Virus record (IMG/VR): IMGVR_UViG_3300031834_001450
Span: 1 to 64,000 of that record
Length of the DNA stretch: 64,000 bases
From: a virus
Strand: one strand, 5' to 3'
Shown here: positions 60,423 to 64,000 of the stretch, piece after piece
Layout: every line of letters begins with the position of its first letter
How positions within the stretch are numbered: the stretch's first letter is position 1
Position numbers and translations under genes: made by a program
Notes under the pieces: model-generated
Databases searched by the model: none
Seen by the model: only the letters and a program-made list of their open reading frames with translations
Told to the model about the DNA's origin: nothing

Positions 60423-60845
60423 TTAATTTAAATTTGAAATTATTGGTGTTTCTTTGTTCTCTGTTAAATTTTTATTCAATATCTCTTTCATAAGAATATC
60501 TCTAATATCTTCATAGCTTTTTTTAGTATCAAACATTTTTTCTATTATTGTAGTTTCCCATAATATATCTATGCATACCCCAGTCTCATCAAAAATAGTA
60601 TAAAAAGAACTATCCATTACACACATAATTTGATGATTTGCTAATTCTATAATAATAGTTGAAAATAGAATCATGTCTCTAGGATCAGAGATATAAGCAA
60701 GATCAAATGAAATATGCCATTTATTATCAAATTCTGCTATTATTCCCATAGGTATTTGGAAGCTATTATCTTTTTTATTATAAAAAATATATTCTTCTTC
60801 AAAATAGTTCATAAATATAGTTTTTATTATTTTATATTCTTGCAT
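60423..60845 (-). CDS. Unknown protein
   Basis: 140 residues, with DNKWHISFDLAYISDPRDMILFS and a C-terminal helical tail. Beta-rich N-terminal half. Nothing recognised. It lies between the DUF1599-like gene and a small cysteine-containing gene. Confidence 0.45.
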   Translation of the reverse strand: MQEYKIIKTIFMNYFEEEYIFYNKKDNSFQIPMGIIAEFDNKWHISFDLAYISDPRDMILFSTIIIELANHQIMCVMDSSFYTIFDETGVCIDILWETTIIEKMFDTKKSYEDIRDILMKEILNKNLTENKETPIISNLN

Positions 60846-60848
60846 ACT

Positions 60849-61007
60849 TTATTCCTTTATTTTATTAAATTTTGGACAAACTATTTGTACAACTAAATGA
60901 GATTGTTTACATCTTTCTTTACATTTTTTACATAATTCTGAAAAATTAGACCAATACCATTTACTATATTGTTTATCTGACATTGAATTAATATTTATAT
61001 TTTCCAT
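60849..61007 (-). CDS. Small cysteine-containing protein
   Basis: 52 residues, MENININSMSDKQYSKWYW, then CKKCKERCKQ and VCPKF. The ATG at 61007 overlaps the TAA of the second dUTPase gene (TAATG). Possibly zinc binding. Unknown. Confidence 0.45.
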   Translation of the reverse strand: MENININSMSDKQYSKWYWSNFSELCKKCKERCKQSHLVVQIVCPKFNKIKE

Positions 61008-61441
61008 TATTTTGTACCTGTTGACCCAAAACCACCTCTTGGATTATCTGTCATATGTTCTACTTCTGTAATAAGTATTTGAGGCATTTTTTCTACTACT
61101 CGAAATTGACAAACTCTATCATTCTTTTTTATATAAGATTCTCTTGTTGCATATATTGGCATTTTTACAATATCAGATTCTCCACAAAACGATTCATCTA
61201 AAATTCCCATAGAATTTATTTGTAAAATTCCCCAAATTTTAAAAGTAGAAGATCTTGGTAATATATGCATTTCATATCCAGGAGGAACTTTAACAGATAC
61301 ACCTAAATCAATAAGTCTAAAATCACCTTGTTCTATATGATAATCATAAGCACTTCTTAAATCTATCCAATCTCCTTTCTCTATTTTTTCTATTTTAATT
61401 AAATCTAATACATGATATTTTACTTTTAATTCAAGAATCAT
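61007..61441 (-). CDS. dut: dUTPase (second, bacterial-type)
   Basis: 144 residues. All five motifs are present: WIDLRSA, PRSSTF, MGILDESFCGE, NDRVCQFRVVE and PRGGFGSTG. The motif wording differs from the first dUTPase and matches Gram-positive and phage forms. Having two suggests division of work, such as dUTP control during DNA repair versus replication, or a regulatory second copy. Confidence 0.85.
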   Translation of the reverse strand: MILELKVKYHVLDLIKIEKIEKGDWIDLRSAYDYHIEQGDFRLIDLGVSVKVPPGYEMHILPRSSTFKIWGILQINSMGILDESFCGESDIVKMPIYATRESYIKKNDRVCQFRVVEKMPQILITEVEHMTDNPRGGFGSTGTK

Positions 61442-61529
61442 TTTACTTCTCCTAAATCATAGCTTTCAAATCTTTCTTATTATTTAAATTAATCAAAAAA
61501 TAAAATTCTTATAAAATATCATTTATCTT

Positions 61530-61949
61530 TTAAAGTACTTCTATTTCTTTTTTTTCTTTAAAGGTCATTTTGTTAATATTTATTAAAGGTATACCTGGTA
61601 TTACTCTAGTATTCTTTAAAAATATTAAATGAATAAGATTTTGAATATTTTTATCTGAAATATCATCAATTTGAGATTTATTTGTTTTTACTATTTTTGG
61701 AAAAAGATCTTTAATACCTTCTCTAAGCATATCAATATAAATTTCCATTACATTATATTCTAAAGAACTTTCACCTCTAGTTAAAAAAATTTTACTATCT
61801 AATTCAGGATAATAAAGAGTTTTAGATAATTTACGATTTATGAGTTCTTGTTCTCCTTCTTTAAATTGCAATTCTAATTCTTCTATTATTTTTTTAATTT
61901 CAATTAATTCTTTTCCTATCTGTTCAATGGATTTTTCTAAAATATCCAT
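61530..61949 (-). CDS. Helical unknown protein
   Basis: 139 residues. The N-terminus (ILEKSIEQIGKELIEIKKII) is a strong coiled coil to about residue 40; the remainder, GIKDLFPKIVKTNKS, is mixed. Promoter copy i is directly upstream. Not recognised. Confidence 0.45.
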   Translation of the reverse strand: MDILEKSIEQIGKELIEIKKIIEELELQFKEGEQELINRKLSKTLYYPELDSKIFLTRGESSLEYNVMEIYIDMLREGIKDLFPKIVKTNKSQIDDISDKNIQNLIHLIFLKNTRVIPGIPLININKMTFKEKKEIEVL

Positions 61950-61971
61950 AATCTTTTCTCCTTGTTTTTTT

Positions 61972-62003
61972 TATATTATATAAAAAAATTTTTAAAATAA
62001 AAC
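61972..62003 (-). promoter_or_regulatory. Recurrent promoter-like element, copy i
   Basis: Minus strand: GTTTTA, TTTT, A5, T7, ATATAATATA; 32 bases. It ends about 22 bp before ATG 61949. The most divergent copy. Confidence 0.6.
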
Positions 62004-62019
62004 TTTTAAAAAAATTATA

Positions 62020-62577
62020 TTATATACATAATGAAGTAAAATAAATAAAATTATTTATATTTATATAATCTTCAAATAAAACTCCAATACCTCTATTAGA
62101 AGTATCACTTATGAACATTATCCCATTTATTTTATATACAATTAAAGAATGTCTACCAGTTTTTTTAGCATTTATTATTCGTAATGTCCCAATAAATTCT
62201 GTTTGTGTTAATGACCAAGTAATAAATTCTTCATAATTATTAGATCCAATTACATCTATTCCAAATTTTTTAGCAAATAATATTTGAAAAACTCCATCAT
62301 AAAAACCAAATGATTCTAAAAGATAACTATCTTCTGGTTTTATCCAATGATTATTTTTACACTTACTAAGAAAAGCAATAACACTATCTTCAATTAAATT
62401 TTTGGATATTGCTTCTAACCCAAATGTAATTAATTTACAGATAGATCCTATACTTTTTTTAGCTTGTATATCATTAAATTCGAATGCAGTTTTTACTTCT
62501 TTTAAAAGGAGATTTTTTGAATCAAATACAAATTGATTTCTTGTTGCGATACTATTATTTAATTTTATTATATCCAT
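62020..62577 (-). CDS. Unknown protein
   Basis: 185 residues. FEFNDIQAKKSIGSICKLITF and ESFGFYDGVFQILFAKKFG are helical; GTLRIINAKKTGRHSLIVYK is beta. No motif recognised. It follows the NrdD gene by 15 bp and is probably co-transcribed with it. Confidence 0.45.
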   Translation of the reverse strand: MDIIKLNNSIATRNQFVFDSKNLLLKEVKTAFEFNDIQAKKSIGSICKLITFGLEAISKNLIEDSVIAFLSKCKNNHWIKPEDSYLLESFGFYDGVFQILFAKKFGIDVIGSNNYEEFITWSLTQTEFIGTLRIINAKKTGRHSLIVYKINGIMFISDTSNRGIGVLFEDYININNFIYFTSLCI

Positions 62578-62592
62578 AATTCCTCTTTTCTA

Positions 62593-64000
62593 TTAATTCA
62601 CAATTTCACGATCAAAATCTCCATTACTAAATTCTCTTCTTATTGTATGATCATAAATTTGTTTAAATGTTGACATATCACTTACATCTACGAAAAAACC
62701 TACTACTCTAGCAATTTTCTTTTTAATTAATTTACCACATTTAGCACAAGTCTCTCTATTACCTATAATTACATGTCCATCAACACACTGACAAAAAGTT
62801 CCAGTTATTGCAAAATGTTCTAAATTACATTCTATTGCATAATTAATAAGTTTTTCAGCTTGTTTAGATGTAATGTGTTCCCCTGTATTTATATGTGATA
62901 TACCTCCACCAGTTAAACTATTAAGATATTTACCATCTATTTCCATTTTTTCCCATATTGTATGCTTTTGATCAGTTAGTGGCACAAATTGATTAGAGTA
63001 AATATTGTAAGGAATATTTTTTTCACCAAATAACAATTTATCTATTCTTGGTAATCTATGAGACATAGATTCTCCAGGTACTTGTTCAATATTAAAAGTA
63101 CATCCAATAAAATTTTCATTATTTGAATTTACCTCATTATTAAAATAATCAAGAAATTCTTTTAATATATCTATATTTTTTAATTGTTTAAATTTATTTT
63201 TTAAAATTTCCTCTGCTTCTACATATCCTAATATTCCAAGAGTAGAAAACATTCTTTCTAACCGAATCCAACCAATTTGAAGAAATAATTGAGAATGTTT
63301 AGAATCTTCTAATAGTTGTTTATGAGAATATAATATTTTTTTAGCATTATTTGTATGTACTTTTATTAATTCAAAAAATTCTTCATATGTTTTACTCATT
63401 AATGCAAATCTAGCAAAATTTAATGTTAGTACTCTATGACTACCAAGAGATATAGATCCACCTGCACCAAAACTATTTGCTTGAGCAGCTAATTCTATCA
63501 TTTCTATAGAATTAATTAGGCGGCAACAAGATGCAATTTTATTTCCTTCACTTACAAAAACATTATATCTATAAATATCTTTTTTACAAACAGATTTAAG
63601 AAATGATTTATCTTCTATAACCCATTTTCCTTCTTTATCTCTTTTCTTAGATATATTTAAAGTCGCGATTGGAAAACGATAAGGAATTCCATCATTCATT
63701 GGATCCCCTTTATCGAAAAATTCCATAAAAATATTTTGTAATTCTAAAATAAAATCTATCACTGTATCTAAATCATATGGATAATATCCATCTTCTTGCA
63801 TATAATACCAATTATATTCTTCTTTAACAAGTTTATTAAGTTTTTCTCTATCAAATAAAGATATATTTGTAAATGGGCATTCAACTCCTCCACTTCTACT
63901 TAAAGAATTAAAGCCATGTATTACTTTTTGATATTGATTTTTTATATATTTTCTATAAATGGGATCTTGTAAATCTTCTATTTTTTTATTTTCTTTTAAT
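62593..64000 (-). CDS. nrdD: Anaerobic (class III) ribonucleotide reductase, NrdD, 3' part
   Basis: The frame is open from the window edge, so about 468 residues of the C-terminal two-thirds are seen. FNSLSRSGGVECPFTNISL (upstream end) and FRFPIATLNIS-like blocks match NrdD; GGGISHINTGEH and the C-terminal cysteines (CQCV, CAKCG) form the zinc site. ARVVGFFVD contains the likely radical glycine. It makes dNTPs without oxygen. The activase NrdG is outside the window. Confidence 0.85.
   Translation of the reverse strand, partial: LKENKKIEDLQDPIYRKYIKNQYQKVIHGFNSLSRSGGVECPFTNISLFDREKLNKLVKEEYNWYYMQEDGYYPYDLDTVIDFILELQNIFMEFFDKGDPMNDGIPYRFPIATLNISKKRDKEGKWVIEDKSFLKSVCKKDIYRYNVFVSEGNKIASCCRLINSIEMIELAAQANSFGAGGSISLGSHRVLTLNFARFALMSKTYEEFFELIKVHTNNAKKILYSHKQLLEDSKHSQLFLQIGWIRLERMFSTLGILGYVEAEEILKNKFKQLKNIDILKEFLDYFNNEVNSNNENFIGCTFNIEQVPGESMSHRLPRIDKLLFGEKNIPYNIYSNQFVPLTDQKHTIWEKMEIDGKYLNSLTGGGISHINTGEHITSKQAEKLINYAIECNLEHFAITGTFCQCVDGHVIIGNRETCAKCGKLIKKKIARVVGFFVDVSDMSTFKQIYDHTIRREFSNGDFDREIVN

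Noticed and set aside
1-64000. CRISPR array
   Set aside because: No regularly spaced identical repeats with unique spacers were seen; the repeats present are tandem pairs or triplets.
1-64000. tRNA genes
   Set aside because: No cloverleaf-like sequence with a T-loop GTTCRANNC was found on either strand by eye. A search program would be needed to exclude divergent ones.
1-64000. Temperate lifestyle (integrase, repressor, attachment sites)
   Set aside because: No integrase or excisionase was recognised. The small HTH gene alone does not prove lysogeny.

Overview
The window looks like part of a large, very AT-rich genome of a contractile-tailed (myovirus-type) phage. It carries a T4-like tail and baseplate block, a phage-style replication and nucleotide-metabolism block, two mobile nuclease genes (TnpB and GIY-YIG) and many tightly packed small genes. 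I see no integrase, terminase, portal, major capsid, rRNA or tRNA gene. A class III (anaerobic) ribonucleotide reductase and a two-cluster ferredoxin suggest an anaerobic host. Two lipoprotein genes suggest a host with a diderm-type envelope. A CheY-like gene resembles the receiver domains I associate with spirochaetes, so a low-GC spirochaete or similar anaerobe is a reasonable guess, not a conclusion.

Layout. (1) 1-1009, minus strand: 3' part of an RNA-ligase-like gene, a small gene with an in-frame amber codon, and a zinc-ribbon protein. (2) 1225-16004, minus strand: a glycan and modification island with five glycosyltransferases, GDP-mannose 4,6-dehydratase, two FkbM-type and two other methyltransferases, a B12-type radical SAM protein and a radical SAM/SPASM protein. 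A small virion-like protein and a TnpB gene lie at its downstream end. (3) 16102-17400, minus: a lipoprotein with Ig-like repeats. (4) 17685-34646, plus: tail sheath, tail tube, tube-like protein, a tail chaperone-like gene with a candidate +1 frameshift, a tape-measure candidate, baseplate genes (gp53-, gp5/V-, gp25-, gp6/J- and gp7/I-like), two paralogous fibre plus fibre-chaperone pairs, a hub protein, and a single-domain response regulator overlapping the hub gene. (5) 34652-64000, minus: Mre11/SbcD-like nuclease, holin candidate, clamp loader, RuvC-like resolvase, phosphoesterase, DnaB-like helicase, 5'-3' exonuclease, a possible sigma-like protein, family A DNA polymerase, dCMP deaminase, a thymidylate-synthase homologue with dCMP-hydroxymethylase features, a coupled glycosyltransferase, a nucleotide-kinase-like protein, sugar-nucleotide enzymes, two dUTPases, a DNA adenine methyltransferase and NrdD.

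How the parts may work together. The operon at 51725-58729 reads as a pathway for a sugar-decorated cytosine: dCMP hydroxymethylase, nucleotide kinase, sugar-nucleotide dehydrogenase and epimerase, and glycosyltransferase. The left island may build or modify a glycan on the virion or the host surface. Two promoter families stand out. A 32-33 bp element (GTTTAA, T-run, 7 nt, T-run, ATATATTATA) lies just upstream of eight minus-strand genes in the lipoprotein and replication blocks, with a ninth copy farther from its gene. An exact 14-mer, TTACTAATAAATAA, precedes three tail genes on the plus strand and one small virion-like gene on the minus strand, as expected for a late promoter.
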